From the NCBI GenBank assembly GCA_964023205.1, contig OZ026840.1, forward strand, positions 27,284,064 through 27,348,063: DNA of 64,000 bases, in the 5' to 3' direction. Under the pieces are notes generated by a model, which made no database searches, had not been told where the DNA came from, and saw only the letters and a list, made by a program, of their open reading frames with translations. Of this stretch, positions 1 through 10,844 are shown one piece after another. The DNA comes from Lutraria lutraria (Eukaryota > Mollusca > Bivalvia > Venerida > Mactridae). The position numbers and the translations under genes are program-made. Position 1 is the first letter of the stretch. Every line of letters starts with the position of its first letter.

Positions 1-725
1 ATTCAATAACATAAATATATATGTACATATATCTTTATTTCCTCCAAACACGGAGAGCATAATTGAATACATGACACAATGTACATATTCTCGTTAATAT
101 ACAATCATATAATAATGCACAATCCGTGAATATTCGCATTACAGCATAAACCGAGGGCTCAGCGCAACACTGTCGTAACTTGTTCTTATTTCAATATGAG
201 TTACGACACTAGCTGTTGCGTGTTGAACCCTCGAAACAGGATGAATTCACATAATTCAATGCTCGAGCATTTATCATTTTTTATATCGACTTAGCCCTAG
301 TCATTGAGATGAAAAAAAGTTTACTGGTGATAAATGTGAATGGTCCGTTTCCTAACAATATAAGTCACGTGTGTTTCCAATACAACAGAATGCCTAAACA
401 GTGAAACAAAACGCAACTGATCTACATTAGCGTTGTAACATTAAAGAAATTGTTTAGACGACGTTAACGCATTTCTGCAGCCTTTAGGTTAACACGCATG
501 TATAATGAGTTGCTGATACTTATGTAGCAAAATCATAATCAAATTATAACAAACCGACTGTCTCCTTCGGAATCTGTGTCTAGTTGATTACGTGTCTGTC
601 AATAAAGTTTTAAACACGGTAATATGAAACATACAATTTTGCGTACAACATACATGTTTTGACACGCATATCTTTTTGAGTAACTATTCAAGCATTACTA
701 ATTTTACGTCATCGCGCACTTATTG
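1..725. other. Non-coding stretch with one palindrome
   Basis: I see no coding signal here. The only structure is the imperfect palindrome at 152-233. The sequence is AT-rich and otherwise featureless. Confidence 0.5.
152..233. repeat. 82-bp imperfect palindrome
   Basis: The outer ends are CGAGGG and CCCTCG, and the inner stem is GTCGTAACT paired with AGTTACGAC around an 18-base loop. GCGCAACA on the left also pairs with TGTTGCG on the right, with small mismatches between the blocks. Seen directly. It could be a small foldback element, but I see no flanking direct repeat. Confidence 0.6.
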
Positions 726-940
726 AAAGGGTCCTCCCTGGACGTGAAAACTTAAACAAACCCGTGTCAAGAAAGGTAAATTTTTAAATGTACATTTTGA
801 AAAAAAATGTGCGTCAAACAACTATAATATGATTCAAATTTATTAAGGTGCAGTCAAATTTTTTGTTGATAAGCCCGTTTGAACCCGAAAGATGTTTTAA
901 ATATTTTTTTCAAAGATCCATCCAGGTTTCTGTCATTTGG
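726..940 (+). repeat. Dispersed repeat, copy 1 (mate at 36880)
   Basis: About 215 bases match 36880-37100 in the same orientation. Shared blocks include GGTCCTCCCTGGAC, GAAAACTTAAACAAA, TGTTGATAAGCCCGTTTGA and CCCGAAAGATGTTTTA. The family is not recognised and no coding potential is seen. Confidence 0.75.
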
Positions 941-964
941 TTGAAATTATTTAAAGGCAGCATC

Positions 965-1345
965 CAAGGTAAATTATTGAGAATTGTCAAGGACATGTAC
1001 CAAAAAGTAAATCTTGCGTAAAATCGTGTTCCTCATTCTCAGATTACTTTGATTATGCTGTCGGCCTTCGTCAAGGCGAAGTTATGTCCCCTTTGTTATT
1101 TTCCCTTTTTGTGGAAGATTTGGAACTTTACTTACAAAATGATACAAATTCTGGTATTCAAATTGACTATATTTTATCAATATTATGCAAACATTTCTAA
1201 CAAACAAATGCACCATAAAGATATTGATTGTTCTATAGATTTGTGACCAACTTACCTAGGTATAATTATCATTGATTATATACTGGCACTGTTTAATCTA
1301 TTTTTGTAACAAATTCTTGAGAATGAACAATAAAGTTTTTTTTGA
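965..1345 (+). pseudogene. LINE reverse transcriptase fragment with 3' tail
   Basis: A non-LTR retrotransposon remnant. In the frame running through 1063-1110 the protein reads GLRQGEVMSPLLFSLFVEDL, the RT block normally written GVRQGxxLSPLLFxxF. The upstream piece KDMYQKV (about 991-1012) lies in another frame: one A is missing from the run near 1007, so this is a one-base frameshift. The frame closes about 30 codons after the motif, before the YADD catalytic motif, so the catalytic core is lost. AATAAAG at about 1330 followed by a T run could be the retained 3' end of the element. The copy is dead and heavily 5'-truncated. The clade is not determined. Confidence 0.75.
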
Positions 1346-1450
1346 TAAATCACTTCATAAATGTTTAAAGTTTGTGATAAAATACTTTGTGCCACTCGAT
1401 TCTGGATTTTCATGATTTAATTTTGGACTTAAATGTAGCAGCGTATATAC

Positions 1451-1556
1451 GCATATACATCAAGCAATAGATAGAGGAGTAGAAATGCGTATACATCAAG
1501 CAATAGATAAAGGAGTAGAAATGCGTATACATCAAGCAATAGATTATAGAGGATTA
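1451..1556 (+). repeat. 36-bp tandem repeat, three copies
   Basis: Units start at 1451, 1487 and 1523. Each begins GCRTATACATCAAGCAATAG and ends in AGGAGTAGAAAT. The third copy is diverged and runs into the foldback element that starts at 1554. Confidence 0.85.
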
Positions 1557-2311
1557 GTGTGCAGCTTTATTTGTCATCCAATGAAATCGCTGTATTTCTG
1601 CCTTTTTCGTAGTTCTTAATTTCATAGAACGCCAAAAATCATTACTATATCCATAGTACGTTACTACGCCTCATAGTATCGAATCTTAATTTCGTAGAAC
1701 GCCAAAAATCTTTACTACGCTCATAGTATCGACGATTCTATAAATGTATTCAAAATGGGAGGAGACATATTATTGCGCATGCGTATTCACCGCTTACGAC
1801 GCGTCCATCTAATTAATATTTATACCAGGAATTGAGCATGCGCTCTTCTCGTGTTAAAATCAGTTTAAACCACATGGACACTAGTGAAATAGACCACGTC
1901 ACTTCATACGTGCAATATATGAATAACTGGCCAGAACAGCTGACTTTTTTAAAGAGGCGCAGTAATAAAGAAATATCCTCAAAATATGGAAGTATCCAGA
2001 ATTAATAATTAACACGAGAAGAGCGCATGCTCATTTCCTGGTATAAATATTAATTAGATGGACGCGTCGTAAGCGGTGAATACGCATGCGCAATAAAATA
2101 TCTCCTCCCATTTTGAATACATTTATAGAACCGTCGATACTATGAGCGTAGTAAAGATTTTTGGCGTTCTACGAAATTAAGATTCGATACTATGAGGCGT
2201 AGTAACGCACTATGGATATAGTAATGATTTTTGGCGTTCTATGAAATTAAGAACTACGAAAAAGGCAGAAATACGGCGATTTCATTGGCTGACAATAAAG
2301 CTGCACACTAA
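1554..2311. mobile_element. Foldback element with about 300-bp inverted arms
   Basis: The left arm (1554-about 1857) and the right arm (about 2009-2311) are near-perfect reverse complements, both ending in TTAGTGTGCAGCTTTATT read inward. A spacer of about 150 bases (1858-2008) separates them and has no evident ORF. Within each arm the block TTTCRTAGAACGCCAAAAATC..CATAGTATCGA occurs twice, so the arms contain an internal duplication. Long arms with a short non-coding centre fit a foldback or MITE-type DNA transposon. A target duplication is not clear, since the ends themselves read TTA/TAA. Confidence 0.85.
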
Positions 2312-2329
2312 ATAATGCTACATACCAAA

Positions 2330-2500
2330 TATCTTAGCTCTAGGCCTTGTGGTTTCGGAGAAGAAGATTTTTTAAATTTTCCTACATAAGTCTATATAAA
2401 TCAAGTGACCCCCGGGGCGGGGCACGACGCACGACGCACGATGGACGCAGGGCGATCACAAAAGCTCACACTGAGCACATTCGTGCTCTGGTGAGCTAAA
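2330..2500 (+). repeat. Dispersed repeat with terminal hairpin
   Basis: The stretch runs from CTCTAGGCCTTGTGGTTTCG through a GACCCCCGGGGCGGGGC block and a CACGACG tandem to the hairpin AGCTCACACTGAGCAC / GTGCTCTGGTGAGCT at about 2463-2496. I recall the same layout and 3' hairpin as abundant in bivalve genomes. The region at 39002 is a related copy on the other strand. Confidence 0.65.
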
Positions 2501-2662
2501 AACATAAAACATGGATAACATGTCTGTAGTTGATGAGTGTCTTCACATCGCGGCGCTCACAGACTAAATGACCTGACGAAGGTGTAATCAATATTTTCCC
2601 GCGCGCTTAGAATGACCTTTAACATTGCATAGTAAAAAGGTCAAATAAACCCGCCCACTAAG

Positions 2663-2774
2663 TATATTAGTATTCATCCTGAACTGTTCTATGAAAATTA
2701 GAAATGTCTCCTGTCGCTACGCTCCCGTCGACATTTCTAATTTCCATAGAACAGTCAGGATGAACACTAATATA
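2663..2774. repeat. Short foldback, 46-bp arms
   Basis: The left arm (2663-2708) and right arm (2730-2774) are near-perfect inverted repeats: TATTAGTATTCATCCTGAAC pairs with GTCAGGATGAACACTAATA, and CTATGAAAATTAGAAATGTC with GACATTTCTAATTTCCATAG. The loop is about 20 bases. The pairing continues more weakly outward by about five bases. Probably a tiny MITE. Confidence 0.85.
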
Positions 2775-2780
2775 TACGTA

Positions 2781-3241
2781 GAAATGCGTATACAACGGGT
2801 AATGGGTAATTATTAGATAAGGATGAACCCCTGTCAGATCCATGGAAATTGACAAAATATGATGTCAAAACAACATTGATCCAGAGGCTAATATTGGCCC
2901 TCTTTTTTCTTTATTCAGATAAAATGGACTTAAATGCAGTACATTGTTGACCTACTAGTACAGGAAATATTAGAATGTTATATACCAGACATTACATGTA
3001 TATGTACTGTACACAACTTATTACACCAACTGCATACAAATATATTGACAAGTGAATTTCGAGTCAATTTTCATAAAGTACACCACCCGTTGCGCTTTGA
3101 TACACAGGGACAAACAATATGTACTTAATATATAAGTTTAGAAATTTCTAAATCTGTATCTTATAAATTATCTATTTGTCAATAAACTTGCATTTTGTAT
3201 TGTATTTTGTATGTTTATATTGTTTTTATTGCATGTTCACC
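2781..3241. other. No gene seen
   Basis: AT-rich sequence with short chance ORFs only. I find no splice sites bounding conserved-looking coding sequence and no repeat shared with the rest of the window. Confidence 0.4.
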
Positions 3242-3335
3242 TGTCTACGTACAGTACGGTTCGGTGATTTGTCCGAAAATCCCAAGTCCCTCCCCCCCCC
3301 CCCCCCCCGCAATCGTAATTGGCAATTAATCACCC
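3242..3335 (+). repeat. Dispersed repeat with 17-base C tract
   Basis: TACAGTACGGTTCGGTGATT followed by TGTCCGAAAAT matches, inverted, the block at about 57545-57590. Both copies continue into a C-rich (or G-rich) tract and then CGTAAT. The C tract here spans 3292-3308. The family is unknown. Confidence 0.65.
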
Positions 3336-3340
3336 ATAGA

Positions 3341-4075
3341 TTAAACTAAAGAGGAAATGTAGCATTATTTTCATTGATATTGACATTTCTAAAATGCTAA
3401 AAAAAAATTGCAAAGCAGGAGAAGCAGTTCTACTCGATTTTAAGTTAAGAGTTCAGAAATTTCTAGTATTGTTTGGGGTTTGCAGATTGCATTGAACATA
3501 GTTTACTTGCCTTTTTATTCTTATTCTCTTTAATATAGAAATTTATGGTTTGTCTATAAGACTTACTAGTCTTGTAAAACAGATGCTTATTATAATTACT
3601 TGGGTATATACCAATGCTAGGGTAATCACAGTCAATCACAGACTGAAGGAGGAACTAGCTGGAGACACTCATTTGTTTATTGGAAACTTAAGGGCTTCTC
3701 TGTTCCAGTTGGTGCTGCACTGTTTTGTGATGGTGTACACCTCTGTTATAGATTTATGTTTAATGGATGAGGAGTATATGTATAGATTCATAATTGTCAT
3801 AGTTATTTTGTTTTTGTTTGCCTAGTTTGATGATTTTGTACAATTACACAAATAGTAATACATATTCATATAAGCATATATATACATGGTATGAGACAAT
3901 TAATGGTACACAATTAGTACAAGAATGTAATATACTACATCCATCTATGATAACCACAGATGTTATATGGCATTAATAAGTCTGTTGTAGACAAGTCCAT
4001 GATAGTGTATACATTGTATACAATCAGGAATGTTTTGTGTTTTATGTTGTAATCATGTTTTATTAGTTACTTCTA
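3341..4075. other. No gene seen
   Basis: Contains a 91-codon open frame at 3550-3825 (+). Its composition is hydrophobic and unremarkable, it matches no family I know and it lacks clear splice context, so I do not call it a gene. Confidence 0.4.
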
Positions 4076-4559
4076 AGGGCTGAGTATCAATAAAAATTAT
4101 CGATACGATATTTGTATTGATACAGAATGATCGATATCCGATATATCATTTGATGTTCTATACATATGGAAAAAAACAGAAATGGTGAGAAACTTGGACT
4201 ATATTGACACAGGTACTTGACATAAAATCAAATATTGGCTGCATAGGATACGTATATATCTAATAATAATAAGAAAGGAACCTAATGTTCATTCAGTAGG
4301 CACACCAAACACTCGTGCTGAACTGCAAAAAAATATTTTCTTCTTGTGGATGACTACAGATAGGTTTTATAGATGTGTCACAACTTTTTATTTGACGAAA
4401 ATTCACAAAGCCCACACAACATGGTCCAAAACATGTTTTAAAAATTCATTTTTGTTTTGATCGATATTTGTTAGATACTTCAACGTTCGATACGATATAT
4501 CAACCGAACCCTTATATATACCGGTATCCGATGCAATACGTGAACCGGTACTCAGCCCT
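4076..4559. mobile_element. 484-bp element with 11-bp terminal inverted repeats
   Basis: The ends are AGGGCTGAGTA and TACTCAGCCCT, a perfect 11-bp inverted repeat. Sub-terminal sequence on both sides is rich in CGATA and CGGTATC words, as in the hAT element at 7770. No transposase is visible. The flanks TTAGTTAC (4062-4069) and TCAGTTAC (4561-4568) match at 7 of 8 bases, but the left one is separated from the end by a few bases, so the target duplication is uncertain. Best call: non-autonomous hAT-like MITE. Confidence 0.7.
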
Positions 4560-4960
4560 ATCAGTTACATACTTCAGTTTATTTTGTTTAAATGTAAGAC
4601 ATTTTAATTTTATCAGGTTATGTAAAATACACATTTAATTAGTTATCATCAAAATTATGTGCACATAGGTGGTGGATGGGGTAATTGTAGTCATGAATGA
4701 CATGAACACAATTTTGTGGCATAATTTTGTAATTGACCAATATCTAATGTCTCTGAAATATCAGTAATTATCAGGTTTTTATGTATAGTTATTTGTATGT
4801 TACAAATGAAGATGTTATTTAGTTACGAAAATAAATGACAAAAATTTCAATCAATTCTGGGTTGATTATATTTCATCTACCATCAAACAGAGCACCACCT
4901 ATGTGTATATATATATATATTAGATACAGTAATTTTGGATGAAGAAATTGTAGGTTGGCA
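4560..4960. other. No gene seen; TA microsatellite
   Basis: The only feature is a short (AT)n run at about 4904-4920. Confidence 0.5.
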
Positions 4961-4972
4961 TAAAAATCATTT

Positions 4973-5930
4973 ATGAAGAAAAAAATAAACCATGACTGTA
5001 AAAGTAATAGTGCTCCATGGTTTGATTCGAATTGTTTTCAAACGCAAAATATATACAATAAAGTATGCACTGCATATAATAAAAACAAATCAGTACACTT
5101 GAAAGAAACATTGAAAAAAGTAAGTAAGCAGTGCAAATGTGCTTTACAAACTACACACAATAGATGCAAAAACCCAAAACTGCATTGAGATACCATTAAT
5201 CAAAACACTAAAAAGGAGGATTTTGGTGGTGCATCATTAGGAGAATTGTACAACTATTTTTTAAAAATAGACGAAAAAGATGATATTGCTAATAAAGAAC
5301 AAACTAATAATGTCAATGATATTGTCAACTAACAAATTAATGAAGAAATAAATCTACCAATTACTGAACTACATGTAGATAATTATAATCAATGCTGTTA
5401 AATCTCTGAAATCCTGAAATCTCAGGCCGGTTTTTGAAAGAATTATTCAACCATTGATAATATTTTTATCTTAAATTATAGTCTGATAGACATTACTAAA
5501 TCCGGAAGAATATTTTCTGCTGTTTTGTTGATTTCAAACAGACATTTGACACCGTTTGGCATCCAGGTATATGGACCAAACTTTTAAATAAAAATATTAC
5601 AGGTAAATGCTTTCACTTATGAGGAATATGTATAGCAATGTAAAGTCTAAAGTGTCCAACTCACAAGGAACATCAGAATTGTTCCATTGTCTAAGAGGTG
5701 TACAACAAGGAGAACATTTATTGCCATTTTTGTTCTCAATTTTCTTGAACGATTTAGATCAGTTCCTTAGAAATAAAAAACGTAAATGGTATAACTAAGG
5801 AATGTATAATTGATGAATGTCATATTTTTTCTGAAACTATTTATTCTCTTGTATGCCGACGATACTGTCGTATATAGTTGTAATGAACCTTACAATGTTC
5901 ATAACCTATTATACCTAGAAATGAAAGGGA
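4973..5930 (+). pseudogene. Decayed LINE ORF2 (RT region)
   Basis: The order of blocks fits a non-LTR retrotransposon. Linker peptide SAPWFDSN lies near 5010. FRQTFDTVWHPG, similar to the RT motif FxDFxKAFDTVxHxxL, starts at about 5530. MRNMYSNVKSKV and GVQQGEHLLPFLFSIFLNDL (about 5620-5770) follow. The catalytic LLYADDTVVYS is at about 5849-5881, with TATGCCGACGAT encoding YADD at 5852-5863. These pieces lie in different frames and several stops interrupt them. A deletion near 5400-5470 removes much of the N-terminal RT. The AAGGGAGATAACTC motif at 5928 lies just beyond. The element is dead. Its sequence style resembles the LINEs at 53.3-54.7 and 62-63.6 kb. Confidence 0.8.
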
Positions 5931-6167
5931 GATAACTCAAAAATTAAAAATCAACATTAAAAGTAAAATATTTGGAATAATGATACGTTAATTGATAGAT
6001 GAGTGAACCTGATGTAGATAGCGTTGTAAATAATAGATGAAGAAATTGACCTCTGATTAATAATAAGGAATTCAGGAATGACAACTAATTAATATTATCT
6101 TTTGGGAATGAGTGATTTTTAGGTGTTTTGGTATTATAACTGTAACCATATTAGAATTATGTTTCAG

Positions 6168-6291
6168 GTGATCAACATAAAAAGACTTGCATTAAGGAAA
6201 CCATTGAAAACAACGGGCAATCCAGTATATGTCACTTTAATGAAGCTACTGTTGTCACAGTGCCCTCAACTCTGTGTGCAGAATTATAAAG
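6168..6291 (+). CDS. Possible internal exon, function unknown
   Basis: The acceptor-like ATTATGTTTCAG is followed by 41 open codons, beginning VINIKRLALRKPLKTT and ending QLCVQNYK, then AAAG/GTTGGT as a weak donor. The phases would be 0 at the start and 1 at the end. No flanking exon on this strand is recognised and the donor is poor. It may simply be a chance open stretch. I recognise no family. Confidence 0.2.
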
Positions 6292-6394
6292 GTTGGTCAA
6301 TATTTGAGCAAATGTTGTAATCATGTAGCAAACTTAAACTTGAATCTGTTATACTTGACTGAAAAGAAAATACAGTATAGCTGCAGCTCTCAGG

Positions 6395-6950
6395 CTTTTT
6401 ATGCCCCCGGCATCTTTGATGTCAGGGCATATAGTGATTGCCCTGTCTGTCCGTCCGTCCGTCTGTCTGTCAGTACGAAGTTAATTAGATTTTACCGTTT
6501 CTTCTAGCACTTAATTATATCGCTTGCTAGAACGCTTTGATACTTACACAGTTGTTGCGTATGATCATTCTCAATCTGCCCGTATCAAGAAATCCCACTT
6601 TGAACTTGACCTTGACTTAATTTGGACTTAGAATGATTCTGTACTACTGCTAGGTTAAGTAGATTTTACCGTTTTGTCTAGCATCAATACCGCTTGCTAG
6701 AACACTTTCATACTTCTACAATTGTTGCGTATGATCATTCTCAACACACCAGTATCAAGAAATCCCACTTTGACCTTGACTTAATTTGGACTTAGAAAGA
6801 TTCAGTACCAGGTTAAGCAGATTTTACCGTTTCGTCTAGCACCAATAATGCTTGCTAGAACACTTTGATACTTACACAGTTGTTGCGTACGATCATTCTC
6901 AATACACCCATATCAAGAAATCCCAATTGACCTTGACTTAACACTTTCAG
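6395..6950 (+). repeat. Dispersed repeat with 160-175-bp tandem units
   Basis: It begins CCCCCGGCATCTTTGATGTC with a GTCTGTCCGTCC run at about 6445-6470. Three tandem units start at about 6480, 6654 and 6812, each containing AGATTTTACCGTTT, TGCTAGAAC, GTTGTTGCGTA and ATCAAGAAATCCCA. I recall similar repeats as abundant in bivalve genomes. The 84-codon minus ORF at 6855-7109 is partly made of this repeat. Confidence 0.8.
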
Positions 6951-7114
6951 CAATACACTAGAATATCTGGGTGAAATTATTGGCATAAAATGGTTTAAGA
7001 AAACATTCTGCACTTTACACTTAAAAAGTCTGTACACAGACACCAATCTCAGAACTAACAGTTCCACATCATCTTCATCTGCACAAAGATCCAAATAGTT
7101 TCCCACCACTTAAT
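6951..7114 (-). CDS. Possible exon on minus strand, function unknown
   Basis: Reading the minus strand from about 7109, an open frame encodes NYLDLCADEDDVELLVLRLV and continues to PRYSSVLLKV at the edge of the tandem repeat. The composition looks protein-like (acidic, then leucine-rich). Possible acceptors are AAATTAAG or CTTTGTGCAG. Neither phase fits directly to the exon at 8830-8940, so another exon would be needed between them. Weak evidence, kept because it lies downstream of that exon on the same strand. Confidence 0.2.
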
Positions 7115-7761
7115 TTATGCCACAACAATAATAAAAATTCACTGAGACCCTCTCGGTATAAAATAAGTAGCGATAACAGAGAAATTTTCAATGTCTAATA
7201 GCACAATTACCATCCATACATGTCCAATGACCCTTCAGATTCATATTTTAATAGTTCCCAGAATATTGTCCATGTATTTATACCTGAATTACTAGTATAT
7301 CACTTACATACTTGTAAGTCATGTGGTACTCTGAGACATACATAAGACATGTATGACAGTATAAGTAGACACAGGAAGCAAAAATATACCGGTACATTTG
7401 ACAATAAAAGAAGGCATGGTAAAATTACTACAACTTGTATATATCACATCTATAAGTACAGAGTACATATTAAGTATTAAAATAGTATAAACAGGAATGT
7501 ACAATACAACTAGAAAAATATGTAAACAGTAACTGAACCAACAATCAAGACAATTAAAGCTGATTTGAATAGATCACAATAAGAGCAGGTGGTCATTGAA
7601 TGGAAAATTGAGTTGCCTCCCTTTAATCAGCAAAATTGTTTTATACACACATATTAAGCATATCTAAGCTCTAGAACATAGCATGCAATGATACAGAAAA
7701 AAGGTAATGAAAACATATTTAATGCAAAAACTAAAATAGCAAGCAGGTAAATATACAAAAG
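7115..7761. other. No gene seen
   Basis: Candidate introns of a minus-strand gene. One short open piece between an acceptor and a donor (7206-7275, minus) was noted, but its phase does not fit the neighbouring candidate exons. Confidence 0.35.
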
Positions 7762-7769
7762 CTTTGTAA

Positions 7770-8671
7770 TAGGGCTGTCCCGATACAGATCTCAGGCGAT
7801 ACGATACGTATTGCGATACGGTACTAGCGATATGGGATATCAACGATACGATATAAAAATATTTCAAAGTAATGAAAAACCTTGCAATATTAGTGTTTTT
7901 TTGGGAACACTGCACACTTGTTTGGTGCTAGAAAGTCCTAATTAACTGTTAAAAAGGTGTAAAACTAAAATTGCACTTAAGGTCATCGATTTGATGCACA
8001 TATGTCAGTTGATATTATGGAAATTAAATAATTATGAGAAATGTTATTATAACAGAAGCAAAGTTTAATCTCTGCCCAATAAATGGCCTTATATCAAGAA
8101 TAGAACCTAGCCATATAAAATTGTTTAAAGAATCAGGGTTATGATTGCCAAATTGATTAAAAATACTAAATTAGTAATGAACTTCTGAAACCTTCAACTT
8201 GGATGTTATGATGACGAGACACAATTATGTGTTCTAAGGTTGCTAGTCCCACCACTATACTTGACATCGCGTTGACATCTACGTGCTTCTTTGTATCATT
8301 AATCGGCAAACCAAAATACTGCCATATTGTTAAGTAACATTACATGGTGGCGTAATACAATTTATAAGTCAATATCTACTTGACAAAATCTGAATATTCG
8401 AATCAAATTCGTTGTCTAGCTTTACCTCACGTTGCTAATGTCTATAAGTAGAGTATGGAATCCCGGAAATTAGTTGAGTAAGCATTGTCGACGATGATAT
8501 GAGAGTAAATTCGCAAATCTAGTTCAGTTGTTCAACCGTGATTCTAAGAGTTTTTTAATATAAAATAAAAAAAACGCGATACGGCCGATACGGGACCTTC
8601 CGATACGATACGCATATCGTTCAGCACTGTACCGGTACGTACCGGTACGCAGCTATATCGGGACAGCCCTA
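7770..8671. mobile_element. Non-autonomous hAT element, 902 bp
   Basis: The ends are TAGGGCTGTCCCGATA and TATCGGGACAGCCCTA, a perfect 16-bp inverted repeat. They are flanked by the perfect 8-bp target duplication CTTTGTAA at 7762-7769 and 8672-8679. The terminal motif and 8-bp duplication are diagnostic of the hAT superfamily. Sub-terminal regions are packed with CGATACG words on both sides (to about 7855, and from 8575). The centre has no transposase, so the copy depended on an autonomous relative. It lies in what may be an intron of the minus-strand gene containing the exon at 8830-8940. Confidence 0.95.
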
Positions 8672-8829
8672 CTTTGTAACATATATTGATATTGCATGGT
8701 GAAAACTGGTTATATGAAAATAAATGAAGAGTTTTCCAAACAAGACGCTGCAAGGAGATGAATGCATAGATGTATGAGCATCCTCAAAATATCATACAGT
8801 TCTTAGAGCATTAATTAAGGAAATCATAC

Positions 8830-8940
8830 CTTCCAAAGGCCAAAGTGCCAGTCAGGTGCGAACCTTGTACGGCAAGTTTCCATCATGTTGAACTGAATGC
8901 TACAATGCAGACCATTCATCACCGGCTCCACATGCCATAA
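8830..8940 (-). CDS. Coding exon (37 codons), protein not recognised
   Basis: On the minus strand an acceptor TATATTTTAG (8941-8950) is followed by 111 bases that are fully open in one frame, then AAG/GTATGA as donor (the GT lies at 8829-8828). The exon is phase 0 at both ends. The peptide starts LWHVEPVMNGLHCSIQ and ends RFAPDWHFGLWK. It is rich in W, C, M and H and unlike the transposon debris around it. Splice signals at exactly both edges of the open stretch make this the best protein-coding signal in the window. An upstream ATG directly abutting a GTGAGT donor at 13162-13164 would join in phase. Downstream exons are uncertain. I do not recognise the family. Confidence 0.5.
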
Positions 8941-8944
8941 CTAA

Positions 8945-9626
8945 AATATAGTACATACTTATTGTATAATACTGGAAATCTGAGCAATAAAAATCATGAA
9001 ATGATAGAGAAAGGACCCATATCTGATCTCATATGGCTGTTCCTTCCTAGAGAATTAACAAATGGTATGGAGGACAAATATTATATACCGTTTACATTTA
9101 TCATTTGCCGAGTTTTTTCCAAAAGCTTTGTGAATGATAGAACTGCACACGTAACACAAGTCGAAAATAAACTTCAATACTGTTTTCCCTCGATATGTGC
9201 ATTACATCATGTACTTGTTTATAAAAAGCTTCCCATCCATTGGTAATCTGAAATCTCATGCAAAATTTACAGCAATCTCCTTATCACTGATGACGTGCCA
9301 TTTAGTAAACAAATTAGCCTGAAATAATTAATAAACCTGGTGTTATCTGAAATTGATTTTCAGTCATGATTTTGTTTATTAGTGTGCTTACAATATTCTT
9401 GTATCACATGCGTGTCTCATTTCATGATTTCCCAAAATTTTGAAGTTTTTCCAAGCGTAATAACAAAGTTATCGAGCATGGAAGAACTATGCTTATTTGA
9501 ATTCATTACCGAAACTTAAGTCGATGTCAGAGCATATGGAGCAGCGCGATGCTACTAATTACTGCATAAGGCTCAGGGTGTACACCCATGCTGACATTAA
9601 AGTTAATTTCAAGTGCTGAGAATTCT
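8945..9626. other. No gene seen
   Basis: Holds a 94-codon open frame at 8962-9246 (+) with no recognisable family or splice context. If the minus-strand gene is real, this would be part of its intron. Confidence 0.35.
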
Positions 9627-10190
9627 AAACAAGAGGGCCCTATATCGCTCACATGAACATCACTGTTCACTCATTAAAACATTGTTTTGAACCGGTGTCC
9701 TAATTTTTGACCCCAAATGACCCATGTTAAAACTTGTCCTACATATAAATAAGACAAACATTCTGACAAAATTTGGTGAAGATCCAATCAAAACCATGAA
9801 AACTGTAGCATAGACAAGGTTTTCCTAAGATTTGACCTTGTGACCTAGTTTTTGACCCCAGATCACCTATGTTCGAATTTGTCTTACATATCATCAAGAC
9901 AAACATTCTGAAAAGGTTTGACCCTAGATGACCCTTATTTGAACTTATCCTTAATATCATTGAGACAAACAATCAGACAAGGTTTGGCCAAGATCCATGC
10001 AACCATGAAATTTAGAGCTTTTACAAAATGTTTACCTAAGATTTGACCTGGTGACCCATTTTTTTACCCCGGCTTTCCCATATTCAACCAACATTCATTG
10101 AGGCAAACATTTTGACAAGGTTTGGTAAAGATCCAATCAAATTCCAAGAAATTCCAAAAAAAAACAATGCTATTTTAACTTGGATGTCTA
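9627..10190 (+). repeat. Dispersed repeat with internal degenerate tandem units
   Basis: It starts AAGAGGGCCCTATATCGCTC. Internal units carry TTTGACCCCAGATCACC, AAGACAAACATTCTGA and AAGATCCAATCAAA around 9700, 9840 and 10050. I recall a dispersed bivalve repeat of this style. Short ORFs here are artefacts of the repetition. Confidence 0.7.
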
Positions 10191-10700
10191 ACCTTCTCAA
10201 AGTTTGAATTTCCCAAAATGAAAGGCTAAGGCCCCTTCTCAATTTTTGGAAAAAGGCCCTGACAGACTGACTGGTACCAATAACGAAATTACCATGAGAA
10301 TGAAAAGTATCATAATAAATCAAACCTAAAAAAAACCTTCAAAGAATTACCCAACGGGTTACAATGTGAATTAAGGCTATAAATGACATTTAATATAAGG
10401 CCTAAATTAAAAATATGTTGGTTTGCACTGTACCGACTGTGAATTTAGAAGAGGGTCGGTGGGTAGAAAAAATATTTTGTTTTATTTCTAAATTTGACCT
10501 TTTCCTAGCATGAAATTACAATTCTATCTAGAAGCATTCTACAGTCAATTTATGTGTTCTGCTACCATACAACCATTTATTGTGTGCTTTAATCAACCAT
10601 AAACATGTACTCAGTGCCTTAATTATTGTTTTCCTTCATTACTTCAATTAATTTGGATTATACAACAAAAAACACAAATATACGAACTAGTATTATTTCT
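10191..10700. other. No gene seen
   Basis: AT-rich sequence with no ORF of interest and no shared repeat recognised. Confidence 0.4.
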
Positions 10701-10705
10701 TCATT

Positions 10706-10741
10706 TGTCTACGTTTCGGCCCAACCGCCTATATCAAGACA
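10706..10741 (-). ncRNA. Degenerate hammerhead-like motif (Penelope-type)
   Basis: On the minus strand, TGTC and GACA could pair as helix I, a GGC..GCC helix lies inside, and GAAACGTA follows, the GAAA plus short helix III plus H17 pattern. The position of CUGAUGA holds UUGAUAU, so core bases are lost and cleavage is not expected. Similar GGCC..GGCCGAAAC motifs occur in terminal repeats of Penelope-like retroelements. Relic at best. Confidence 0.35.
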
Positions 10742-10844
10742 TAACAATAAAATAATGTGTTTTTTTTATTACTTCAAATACCTACTTTAAATGTTTATCT
10801 AAAGCACTGAGTACAAGTATATTTTCCCAAGTATAGAAATAGAG

